NCBI RefSeq assembly: GCF_028502605.1
Contig: NC_079232.1
Coordinates: 7,192,001-7,256,000 of the forward strand
From: Trichoderma breve
Lineage: Eukaryota; Ascomycota; Sordariomycetes; Hypocreales; Hypocreaceae
Direction: 5' to 3'
DNA: 64,000 nt
Shown piece after piece: positions 10,906 to 20,166 of this stretch. The notes beneath the pieces are model-generated. The model was not told the DNA's origin. It saw only the letters and a list, made by a program, of their open reading frames with translations, and ran no database searches. The translations under genes were made by a program, and so were the position numbers. Positions within the stretch are counted from its first letter, which is position 1. Every line of letters begins with the position of its first letter.

Positions 10906-11955
10906 TTATTTGTCAGCAAAGATGAAATCTTTGAGAAGTGGTACGGCTTTGCCTGTATAGCCCGTCTTCACCATCCACTCTTCCGTGCTTTTAGTTCGCG
11001 TTGGCAAGATCCGATCCAACACTTGATAATCCCACTTCCATAAATCGTCCTTCCAACTATTCCAGAGACCAGAAAAGTTTTTTCGAACAGTGATTGAGGT
11101 AGGATTTGAGGACATTTTAGCATCTGGATCAGGGAAAATGGGAAGGCGAAAATATTCATCAAGAGAAACATCCCTGTAGACGGACTTTTTCCCCGTAACT
11201 TTGGAAAATGCCGCGGCGAGTTCATCACCGGTGACGTTATCTGTCACAACCTTCAGGTTAAGTCCGTTGCTTTGTGATGGGTTGTCGAGCGCCCATCGGA
11301 CATAGGCCGCATTGTCATCGAGCGTTATCATTGGGCATCTGCCCTGTCCAAGAGGCAATGCAAACACATGCATGTCATCGCTCGGCTCATATGTCGGCAC
11401 CAAAAACTCCGAAAGGCTTTCCATGTATAAACAAGACGTTATTATCGACCAGGCCATAGGACTTGTCGGCTGCGCAGAAATGTATTCGGCAACCCTAGCC
11501 TTGCTGTCACAGTGTCCCACCCTGTACTTGTCGTTGAAGTTGCCAATTTTAGAAGCATAAGGGAGGCTGGCGTAAACAAAGTGCTTAACACCGAATTCTC
11601 GGGATAACTCATACAAGCGGATGCCCCAGTATATCTCGGCCATTTCACCGATTGCAAGTCCATTAGTATTGGCGAATACACGATCAACGCCGGGGAGGAT
11701 GTTGCGGAGCGTTGATTCGTCATAGCAGTCACCTTCCACAATCGTAACTCCGGGTAGCTCTGCAAGTAATTTGGCTTCCGATGTAGCCGCGTTTCTTGTT
11801 ATAACTCGTACGGCATATTTACCATCCGACGTCAATGCTATCACATGTTTAGTGCACCGTCACTCAGATGGATGGTACTGTATGGAGTAGTACATACCTT
11901 TAATGACAGGGATTCCCTGGGCTCCAGTTCCGCCGATGATGAGAACAGTTTCCAT
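10906..11955 (-). CDS. NmrA-like NAD(P)-binding protein 2 (329 aa)
   Basis: Exons are 11898-11955 and 10906-11837; the 60-bp intron runs GTATGT...GTGATAG. The start METVLIIGGTGAQG matches the first 15 residues of the paralogue at 3803-4886 minus one residue, and the two introns interrupt the same Ala codon. The Rossmann glycine motif is intact. Compared with paralogue 1 it lacks a Gly-rich insert (AAGGGND in paralogue 1) before the shared FRKNFSGLWNSW segment. Both keep LDEYF, EWMVKTGYTG and the Lys-ended C-terminus. The family comprises NAD(P)-dependent reductases and NAD(P)-sensing regulators, and no clear catalytic Tyr-Lys pair distinguishes the two roles here. It is tail-to-tail with the MFS transporter and probably belongs to the isocyanide cluster. 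Confidence 0.9.
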
Positions 11956-12145
11956 TTTTAGTATAGGCTTGATGCAAGAATAAAGCTGAAATGGTGAATA
12001 TTGAAAACAAAAATGTTACAACTTCAAGACTAACAAGTCTTATAACTCAACAGTAAATAGTAAACATTTAAATCAAGAGACAAGACCATGGTGGTCTTTA
12101 AAAGAGTGAGCACCCAATCGGTAATCAGATCTACGATTATGAAAG

Positions 12146-12169
12146 CTTTTCTGACAGTGGTCAGAAAAG
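12146..12169. promoter_or_regulatory. Perfect 10-bp inverted repeat upstream of NmrA-like gene 2
   Basis: Arms CTTTTCTGAC (12146-12155) and GTCAGAAAAG (12160-12169) are perfect complements separated by AGTG. The element lies about 190 bp upstream of the ATG at 11955, where a dimeric regulator could bind. It is too short and A/T-flanked to be a convincing terminator in a fungus. No regulator is assigned. Confidence 0.4.
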
Positions 12170-12755
12170 ATGTGTAAGTCGCGTTACAGCATACTTTCAA
12201 TTGTGACAAATGGAAGAGAAATCGAGCAGTTTATTTGGAATCAAGCGGAAGCAGAAGCGGAAGCCTTTGATCGTAAACATTGGGGATACTATCCACACGC
12301 TCTTTTTATTCGGCTTTATATTAGCCCGTTCAGAAATGCGATTCGGGCCATTATCAATTGTTTTCATTTAAATCAATAGACCGATTTCCAACCTGCGACG
12401 GGATGAATGAGCCGTCCGACCCGAGCACACCCACCACCGGGGCCTACTATGACATATTAATTCTTCATGTTCCCACTTTAGCTCTCAGTATTTACTCGAT
12501 ATACTGGGCCTTCCCCTTCTTGTGTTTACTCAAATAGTTACCTATGTGTTATAAATTGTATGTCTACTCCCAGTGCTGGCAGGTAATGCTGCCGTTGGCT
12601 GAAACGACAAGCTCCAAGTTTACCTGATGCATTTGGATTATTGCAATCGGTGATCACACATGCTTGGGAGAAATTCCTCAGCGATGGAGTATGTATGTAA
12701 TATAGTAATAATTTCTGGCACTTAATTCAGTCTAATAGACTTGGACGATTTCACC

Positions 12756-12884
12756 ATGGAGGATATTGGAAATTGCTGCTACGATTTGTCGATTGTCTGT
12801 ACTTACAGTGGGGGCATTCCCGAGGAACTGAATCGAGGCGCTTGCCCCGCATTCCTTTGTTTAACAATAGATGATAGTCCATAG
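12756..12884 (+). other. Possible 42-codon Cys-rich small ORF
   Basis: An ATG in a good context (CACCATGG) opens a 42-codon frame with five cysteines, including a Cys-Cys pair near the start and a C-x4-C near the end. There is no signal peptide and no recognised family. It could be an exon of a small secreted protein, a decayed gene fragment, or chance. Confidence 0.15.
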
Positions 12885-13510
12885 CTGTAGATTCGAGAGA
12901 CTAAGCTTCGTAAAAGCGAATGGTGGAGAATAGTATCCAGAAAGATATATGTGGATGGGTCGAAGCCACAAACAGCTAGCTCTGCTGGTTACCCAGTTGA
13001 CGATTCGCCTCCACGTGGTAACTATCATCACATTTGACAATAGTTACCTGGCATATGAATGGATTCCAGTAATCCGTTGCTGAACTGCTGAGCATAGTAT
13101 TTATTCCCTACTGCCACATGGAAGTTCCAAATAAAATATGGTTAATTTTAAAGTTGGGCGGCTTGGCGGAGCTATATTAGGCTGTGGGCCAAGATCGAAG
13201 CTAAAAGAGTTAGCTGTGATGGCATTCCGTCAAATTGAAGCCTTTTCAGCCGCAAATGTGGTTCCATACCCGAGCGCCTGTAAACAGCTGACGTGATAAT
13301 AGCCCGCTGCAAATTATAATTGAGCGGGAGTTGCGTACTGACGAGAGCTATTTTGTTAAGAAGTCATAAGTACACTGAGTTGATATACAGTACTAGGTAC
13401 GTGGTAGAGATTAAGACGAAGATAGATCAGGTACCTGCGGATAGATCCATTAACCAGCAGTGGTCCACGGCCATTATCCGTGAAATTTATTCGAAATTAG
13501 GGTTATGTAG

Positions 13511-15112
13511 TTATTCATCTGGATCAGGCGAAAGCACTCTGACTCTCTTGTCTCCGCCGTCAACACTCTGCATCATGTCCAATCGCTTCCGCTTCTTGCT
13601 GTCCTCCTCTTCCTGCATCTTGTCCCGGATGGGATCCCACACTTCATCTGCAAGAGCGTCTGCTGCACTCGGACGATCCTGAGGCTCCCATGCCAACATT
13701 TGCCGTAATAGTAGTACTAGTGGTTCCTTTATTAGTCCCTTTTTGGACTGGGTATCCAGTGTCGCCTTTAAGCCGCCATATGACTGTATTCTTATCTTCA
13801 TGTTCTTCGGAGGGACGGTAAAAGCAAAAAGCCATGAGGCTGCAAGTGCCCAAATGTCAAGTTTGGCCTCGTCCAGATCTCCATTCTGCTCACTCCGACT
13901 ACTCCAAATCTCGGGCGCTACGCAAACACTCGGGTCTGGCTTCGTCTTTCGTTTTCGCATGTTGATGGAAATAACCGCTCTCCCAGGAGGGGATTGGGTC
14001 TTTATTGTAGATTCGGGTTCAGTGAAGATGAGAAGGGACTCTGGTAGAATGTCTCCGTGAGTAATATTTTGCTGGTGTAGCTCAGCTAGGCCCAATAATG
14101 TCTGGTAAAATAATGCAAGACGTTTTTCGTATGCGATATTTACCCATGGCAGATCGCGAAAATTATTCTTCGCTAGAGGCACAGAATAGAATGTCCGCTC
14201 GCAGCTATCGTCATCGACTTTCTCGAGCCGATTGGAAAAGCAGGGAGGGGAGATGTTATGTTCGCACCATACATCTATGATGCCGAGCACACCTCTGTCT
14301 CGCCTCTCGTCGTACTGACGAGCGACCTGGAGTCGGTTGCTGGTGTATGGTAGGAGTGCTGTTTTGTTGTGTAGCTGCTTGACGGCGACTGGTTCTCCAG
14401 TGTAAATATTGACGCCTGATGTTATTGATGTATCGGGTATCTTGTTGTGTAGCCAGACGTTGAAAGAGGTCTTGGAGTGTGTCATCGGGGCGGGGTTGAG
14501 GGCTGGTGAAGGGTAGAGTCCACGATAACTGCTTGGATGCGTCTTGATACTGTCCTCGCCTTGATCTTGAGCGATGAATTCAAGAACAAAGCGATAATCG
14601 CCAAACCGTATAAAATTATGGCTCCGTCGCATGACGCAGCTTGGTATCCTGCGCAAAGCAAGCTCCAAGTCTGTGTGGTCCATATCGCCGTGCTCATATG
14701 TGACGGGTCGACTGGATGTTGTCTTGAGCATCAGCACACCTGATTTTGCGTGAAAGTGAATGGTTGCATGTAAATCTTTAATAAATTGACGCGCCAATGT
14801 GGCACTGAGTGATCCATCTGGTGGGCATAATAGAATGTCTGGCTTCAGGTGATCCAGTTTCCTCTCGATGATTGCTGTGGATGGACCGGCGCCTATTCGC
14901 CAGACGTCTTTGGAGTCATGATTGCTGGCTAATAGCGGTATTGACAGCTGGTAGCCGATTGTGTTTCCGTAGCGTTTGAGGGATGAAGGTGACAGTTCAG
15001 ATCGAATATTGTCCAGGAGATGAATGGCAGCTGTATTGGCAGCAGAGAAGCGGGCAAAAGTCACGGCATCAGCGCGAGGCGCCGGTTGCGCTTCTGATGA
15101 TTCGCTCGACAT
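13511..15112 (-). CDS. FHA-like plus protein-kinase-like protein, probable pseudokinase (533 aa)
   Basis: A single exon with ATG at 15112. The N-terminal third (residues 30-190) resembles a degenerate forkhead-associated fold (WRIGAGPSTAI and later NFIRFGDYRFVLEF). The C-terminal part is a protein-kinase fold. A beta-3 lysine appears as VAVK (about residue 243), and the catalytic-loop region reads HGDILPESLL (about 352) where active kinases have HRDxKxxN. The DFG position reads ISINM (about 382), and an APE motif is present (VAPEIW, about 400), followed by DIWALAASW. The loss of the catalytic-loop Asn and the DFG Asp argues for a pseudokinase or a very divergent enzyme. A basic segment (KKRKR) near residue 512 could act as a nuclear signal. 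It is divergent from the Lys/Arg-rich gene at 15714. FHA-kinase fusions occur among DNA-damage kinases, but no such role is shown here. Confidence 0.8.
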   Translation of the reverse strand: MSSESSEAQPAPRADAVTFARFSAANTAAIHLLDNIRSELSPSSLKRYGNTIGYQLSIPLLASNHDSKDVWRIGAGPSTAIIERKLDHLKPDILLCPPDGSLSATLARQFIKDLHATIHFHAKSGVLMLKTTSSRPVTYEHGDMDHTDLELALRRIPSCVMRRSHNFIRFGDYRFVLEFIAQDQGEDSIKTHPSSYRGLYPSPALNPAPMTHSKTSFNVWLHNKIPDTSITSGVNIYTGEPVAVKQLHNKTALLPYTSNRLQVARQYDERRDRGVLGIIDVWCEHNISPPCFSNRLEKVDDDSCERTFYSVPLAKNNFRDLPWVNIAYEKRLALFYQTLLGLAELHQQNITHGDILPESLLIFTEPESTIKTQSPPGRAVISINMRKRKTKPDPSVCVAPEIWSSRSEQNGDLDEAKLDIWALAASWLFAFTVPPKNMKIRIQSYGGLKATLDTQSKKGLIKEPLVLLLRQMLAWEPQDRPSAADALADEVWDPIRDKMQEEEDSKKRKRLDMMQSVDGGDKRVRVLSPDPDE

Positions 15113-15713
15113 GAGGATTTTCGTTGTCTATATGAGTAATACGGATAGCTTTATGGTCTATGAGATGCGCGTCATTCGGGGTCTATAACGTGTGATGGCT
15201 TTGAGATGAGTTGCGCTGAAATGAAGATGAATATGAGAAGCTCAGCGTGAGATTCCATTTGATGCCGGCACCCCCTTGGTGCTCTGGCTGTATTATGTCA
15301 GCATTTCGACCAATGAGGGTGACAAAAGTACGGAGCGGCATACTCCGATATAAACGCCATATTACACCGTGCAAAAGCTACTAATCGTCACTTTTTGTCT
15401 CTTCATTATCATAAGTATTATTATTTCATGGATTTTGAATAATTTATCATGTGTATAGTCATTTTCTCAGCATCTTTAGTACTCTGTAGATGTGCATTCT
15501 GTTTATGTGGTTGATCCAGCTATTTTTGCCGGGCGGACGATTCACCATCACGTGACATTTGTCATCTCGAATCATCTCCCTTAATCAACAAAGCGGTGCA
15601 ACTTCAACATCCAACATCAGCCTCACCACGCAGCGATTAATTCCACAACATTTCTACGCATCGCCACGACACGAATTCTAGCAGAAAGTATTGGCGATTC
15701 GTCATCCGAAATC
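15113..15713. other. Divergent promoter region, kinase-like / Lys-Arg-rich gene
   Basis: Head-to-head spacing of 601 bp carrying both promoters. The only recognisable element is the TCACGTGA palindrome listed separately. I see no coding sequence. Confidence 0.6.
15548..15555. promoter_or_regulatory. TCACGTGA palindrome (E-box)
   Basis: A perfect 8-bp palindrome with a CACGTG core lies 159 bp upstream of the ATG at 15714, in the divergent promoter. CACGTG cores are bound by fungal bHLH proteins of the Cbf1 type. Occupancy is inferred. Confidence 0.4.
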
Positions 15714-16508
15714 ATGGCGAAACGGAAATCCGACGCCGAAGCGCCTTTGGTCCGCAAAAAGGCAAAGCTGCACCACCCAATTATTCACGATGATCAAATT
15801 CCCGACATTCAAGCTCTGCACTCGCCATACTCACCGCCGTTATCGACGGCTAGCCCCGAGCGACGACAAAAGCGCAGGAGGACGCCCGACTCTGATTCTC
15901 AGTCCGACGACACTCTCGAACAACCAGATGCAAAGCGGGCTCGGAAAAGTCCCAGTCCCGAATCGCCAGATACGAGCTCAGAGGCGTGGCCAAGCATCGA
16001 ATGCAATCCACGCGATGAAGAGCCAAACTTCATGGAGCAGCTCTACATCCGATCATACACACAAGCCATGCTACTCCATGACGAATACGACAGCGACACA
16101 TCTGCCAATCACCAAAATCCCCTACCAAGCCCAGAACCTTCCGATCAAGACGTGACCGAAAGCGACGAGTGGGAGTTCCCAGCCGCCGATTTCATCAAAG
16201 CGCCGCAATCTACACCAAAAACCTCCAAGTTACTCTCTCGCCAACGACGCAGACAACAACGCGACACAACATCAAAATCAACTCCTCAAAGAAAACAACG
16301 ACAGCCTCCCAAGATGGACAAAGATGGAAGGGACAAGCGGGACAAGCGGGACAAGCGGGACAAGCGGAACAAGCCACGACACGAAGCTCTTTCGTCTGCT
16401 GTCGAGACATTTTTGCATTCCAAACGATCATCCAGACGGGACACCAACTGCAAGTTGTGGCAGCTGGGTGACGATGGCATGGCATGCACAGTGTCAAGGC
16501 TGAGGTGA
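15714..16508 (+). CDS. Low-complexity basic protein, probably nuclear (264 aa)
   Basis: A single exon beginning MAKRKSDAEAP. I recognise no enzyme family. The protein is highly charged and mostly disordered in appearance: several nuclear-localisation-like clusters (KRK, RRQKRRR, DAKRARK), Ser-Pro motifs that could be phosphosites, and an acidic central part. A more ordered patch, EEPNFMEQLYIRSYTQAML, lies near residue 105. A tandem DKR tripeptide repeat (about residues 207-217) is encoded by the 9-bp repeat at 16330-16374. The short C-terminal segment (ALSSAVETFLHSK) could form a helix. It shares a promoter region with the kinase-like gene. The ATG sits in an acceptable context (AATCATGG). 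Confidence 0.65.
   Translation: MAKRKSDAEAPLVRKKAKLHHPIIHDDQIPDIQALHSPYSPPLSTASPERRQKRRRTPDSDSQSDDTLEQPDAKRARKSPSPESPDTSSEAWPSIECNPRDEEPNFMEQLYIRSYTQAMLLHDEYDSDTSANHQNPLPSPEPSDQDVTESDEWEFPAADFIKAPQSTPKTSKLLSRQRRRQQRDTTSKSTPQRKQRQPPKMDKDGRDKRDKRDKRDKRNKPRHEALSSAVETFLHSKRSSRRDTNCKLWQLGDDGMACTVSRLR
16330..16374 (+). repeat. 9-bp tandem repeat, five copies, coding
   Basis: Unit GGGACAAGC is repeated four times exactly, with a fifth copy changed at one base. It keeps the reading frame and encodes the Asp-Lys-Arg repeats of the surrounding protein, so length change would add or remove whole tripeptides. Confidence 0.8.
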
Positions 16509-16560
16509 TTCGTTTCATCGGGGATCTGGGACTGAGTGCGAGTCAACTGGAGGGCATACC

Positions 16561-16760
16561 CGTTAACCTGGCAGGGCCGGGGGCAGCGGGCAGTCGTTCA
16601 GATGCTTGACTCCTAGTACCTCGTGACATTCATCTTGCACGCAACATGGTCGTTAATCTGACAGGGTCGGAGGCAGCGACGTAGTTGAGCAAGTATGCGA
16701 GTTACGATGGGGCTGGTTTCAGAGACATGGTCGTTATCCTGGCAGGGCTGGGTGCAGCGG
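16561..16760. repeat. Three degenerate copies of a ~29-bp GC-rich element
   Basis: Copies start at 16561, 16651 and 16732, each of the form CGTTAxxCTGxCAGGGxxGG followed by a GGCAGCG-like end. Copies 2 and 3 share an extra ACATGGT in front. Spacing is 90 and 81 bp, so it looks like an imperfect long-period tandem array just after the stop of the Lys/Arg-rich gene. Read on the minus strand, two copies encode similar peptides (LRRCxxPCQxNDHV), but no gene is supported. Confidence 0.6.
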
Positions 16761-18228
16761 CGAAGTCTTTTTGGATGGCTCATGAAGAGATTCCTGGTTG
16801 GCGGTTTCACTCACTACTAGGTACATGCATGTGTTGAGGATGAGCGAGCGCGGTTCAGTCTGTTTGTCTGTCTGTTTTATTTATGATACCCCATGACGAG
16901 ATTTTTATGATACCCCCTTTGATGGTTTAGATATTGCATATATGGCACTATATGGCGAATTGGGATGGCTATTGGTAGGGGAAGATGGGCTGTGCTACTC
17001 ACAAGTGGCATCATGAGCGTCACATAGGAAGTCCGGTCTCTGTATCTCATTGGATAGTTTTGAATGCAAACACTGTCAGAATGACTAGGATGCTTTATGT
17101 ACTAGGTAGAGATACAACGCTATACAGACTGGAGTGGTCACTTCACTTTTGCCATAGCGGTCTATTTCAACAGACACCTTTGTGCTCGGACTATTACCGA
17201 GACTTCAAAAAGAGCAAACCACATCGTGTCCTTCTATTCCCTGTCCGATTTTGCATTCGTAGTAGAAGATGACCACAGTTAGCCCAACCGACGGCTAATT
17301 GGACACTTGGCATTAACATTAGCATCAGCATCACGCCTGTCCCGCATTATCTATCACACATGTTGATGGGATCAAGCTTAGGAGAAGAGGGGATTTTGAT
17401 TCCCGCAACGCAGACAAGGCAGAATAAGCAGCCATGGGCACTATCTATGCTAAAGTCATTCCACAGTGGATTTCCCGCCCCCAGAGTTGGAAAAACTAGC
17501 GGCGATGCGCATTGATTGCCCGTCGAAGAGTGCAGGGATCTTCAACCGGCTTGCCGTTTCTACAGTAGCTGCCGCCCTTGATTCTTGTCATCCGTCCAAC
17601 GGGGCGTTAGCAGTTAATTCCGCATGAATTCTCACAACCCGTTGGGGGTCATGTCATGCACCGAAACGAACGGCTTTCCGGCTATGTATGTGCATCTCTT
17701 TGAACCTCCTAATCGAGGTAGTATGTTGACCACCATCTCATATGCATCGCGGAAAACTAGCTTTGCCAAGAGTCTTTCTTTAGGGAGGATGGGGCCGACA
17801 TCGGTTTCTGAATTGCATTTGGTTTTACAGATGGATTTGGATCCAGATATGCATCTCGCTTTCAGTATGTAAAATCGAAGACGATCGTAAACAAGGAAAA
17901 GAACCTAGTCGGTCATTCTACGTCTACAACAACGATCGATGAAACTGACTGCCACCCTTCCGAAGCAACAAAAGCTATGAGACATACCAAAAAGTCGTAT
18001 ACACAGCTCTAATTCCACTACACTTATCATTCTTTTTTAATATGTCTTTAAAATCCGAAAAAGACGCGACTAATTTCTACTAGTTGTACTGTTGCTCACC
18101 ACATCCGGCAAAAGGTCATGCATCTGGAGCAAACGTACACAATCCATCACTAATCATGACTAACCTACACCAAATTTGATCGGATCGTGGATCCAGCCAT
18201 TTCACTCTAAATCCTCTTCATTTTGATC

Positions 18229-18745
18229 CTATTCTTTTTGCTCTCCTAACGTTTCCACTTGACGTGATTTATCGGTCCTTTTTGCTGCTCTGCTTACTAG
18301 TCTTTTTTTGTTTGAGTCCGCCGACACTCTTGAGGTTCCGAGACTCACACAATCCTTTAGAGATTTACTCGAAACTGTAGAATCAGCAGCTATCAACCGA
18401 CTTGGCCCTGCTGCGAAACTTGCGAGAAGTTGATCATCTGCCGTTCTGTCTTCACCTTGTGTAGCCTCAAAACTCACAACCCTGTCTGGCGGTAAAACGC
18501 CAAAACCCCCATGGAGCTCGTTGCTCTAATAAGCGACCAACCTTTTTCTGACTGGTCGCGGGGTTTAAACAACGCCGACGATTCTTAAACCCAGAGGCCC
18601 CGCCAGTGAGCGTGAAAATCGGCGACAGATGAAAAACAGACGCCCGATTAACTGTGCGATTAATTCGCCAAAGCAATTGCTCCTGGTAATGATTCAAGTA
18701 CTCTGGTGGATGCCCCGGCGTTTGTATATGAATATCTGAAGACAT
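18229..18745 (-). other. Doubtful coding trace, two frames that may be spliced
   Basis: An ATG at 18745 opens a 92-codon frame (start MSSDIHIQTPGHPPEYL). A second, ATG-less frame further on reads plausibly (GGFGVLPPDRVVSFEA) and ends at 18229. An acceptor-like TTATTAG precedes the second frame, but no convincing GTRAGT-type donor links them. It could be a small unrecognised gene, a decayed gene or chance. No family identified. Confidence 0.2.
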
Positions 18746-20064
18746 ATTAGACGCTGAATCGGCCCGTTGGCGGGGAACGAAATATTCAAGCTTGGAAAAA
18801 ACCCTGCTAGCTCTGGAGATTGCCTCGTGTCCATGTACCGTGTCGTATGAAGCTACCGGTCCTGGTTAAATCGCTGCGTGGTTTATACAAGTCCGTCTTA
18901 CATGGAGAACTACCATCACCTCAAAGCAAAGCACTAGATATGCAAAGATGATCACTACCTGCTAATAGAGCGCTAGGAATTGCGGGACGCTATCTAGGAC
19001 TTGCGGCTTCTTTTCCACAGGTCACAATTGCTTGAATACCTCTCAAATACTTTGATTGCTAGCTTAGGCTATGTATGAGTGAACGAGGACATGACGTGTA
19101 TCTTTGGGGTAAATGTTTGTTACATGTGAATATCGCTATATTTCCCTCTTTGAACAATTCTATGGAGAACCCGATTACGCCTTCTGGGACTGGCGATAAC
19201 CCCTGCACATCACAAGCCATACATCTACGCGTGTACACCCTGTCTTGTGGAAGTCATATATTTTTCGCGCGCAAGATTAATTAAAGCATGATTACTGGCA
19301 TCATACTGACATCTCACGTTACACAAGATGGTTCACGTAGATCTAGACGATAATACATGTGCCAGCAAAGCGCCTTGAATTATCTACCGAGAAATCTCGA
19401 TCCAGAAAAGGGAACGAGCACGAGCATTTTTCATCCCATGTTTTCATTGGTGACATGCACGACATGCAAATGCCTGCCATGTGAGCCACTAGAGCATTTA
19501 CAGCATGGTGCTCACCATCGTGCTAGATCTGAATCCTTCTGATGGAGCACATACGAGCGTGAGCAATACAATTTCGGTGGAGATGTCTGGAGAAGATGCT
19601 CCATCCAGCCCCCTCAACGATATCCGGGGCAGCTTACAGGACAACTCCATTCTCCCCCGCGTACTGTACAATGAAGTTTTGCGGGGAGAAGTTCTTCGCT
19701 ACGACATCCGTCCATTTCACCCCTGACGGCATATCACAGCGGACCACCATTTGTTTTGGGGGGAGGGTGGCATTGCATGCGCTCCAATGGAACCTCAGAT
19801 TTCCTGCTTGCCAACACCTAACCCTGCCCGACGCGGCGGTATAACGTAAAAGTGAGATTCATTGAATTACTCGGGCTTTCTACCAAAACTATCAGATGAT
19901 GACTGCATGGCTAATGTTTTCCAATAAACTTGGCTTCCGTCCTGTGTTTTAGAATAATGGAGCAACAGCATGGGTTTCAACCAAGTCCATGGGCCACTGT
20001 TTATCAGATTCTGTATTCAGAAAACTTGTGGGGTGAAAGAGGAGTCGATGCAAGAACTACGTTG

Positions 20065-20072
20065 TATATATA
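20065..20072 (+). promoter_or_regulatory. TATA box of the polyketide synthase
   Basis: TATATATA lies 95 bp before the PKS ATG at 20167. The spacing fits a fungal core promoter. Confidence 0.5.
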
Positions 20073-20166
20073 GACAATTTCATCCTAGACTCTCGGCCGA
20101 GTAAACAGTAGCTGCTATGTGCTCCGTACACTGTTCAATTTCACTCTGAAGCCCAAATTAAACAAA

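Larger units (their letters stand above)
11956..13510. other. Intergenic region upstream of NmrA-like gene 2
   Basis: Contains the promoter of NmrA-like gene 2 on its left, with the inverted repeat at 12146-12169 and a short hexamer-like run (AAGCGGAAGCAGAAGCGG) near 12243. The right part faces the 3' end of the kinase-like gene. A 42-codon Cys-rich frame at 12756-12884 is listed separately; nothing else is supportable. Confidence 0.55.
16509..20166. other. 3.7-kb gene-poor region upstream of the PKS
   Basis: Holds a three-copy degenerate repeat (16561-16760), a doubtful minus-strand coding trace (18229-18745) and the PKS promoter at its right end. Other open frames in it are short and show no motif or splice partner. 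No pathway gene is visible directly upstream of the PKS. Confidence 0.55.

Noticed and set aside
15691..16155. Alternative frame over the Lys/Arg-rich gene
   Set aside because: It begins upstream but in another frame with no family match. The frame starting MAKRKSD has the better start context and an in-frame tandem repeat.
17624..17872. Short plus-strand frame in the gene-poor region
   Set aside because: 82 codons, no domain, no splice partner, no clear promoter.
19505..19844. Overlapping plus-strand frames before the PKS
   Set aside because: Short and mutually overlapping; no motif. Probably chance.
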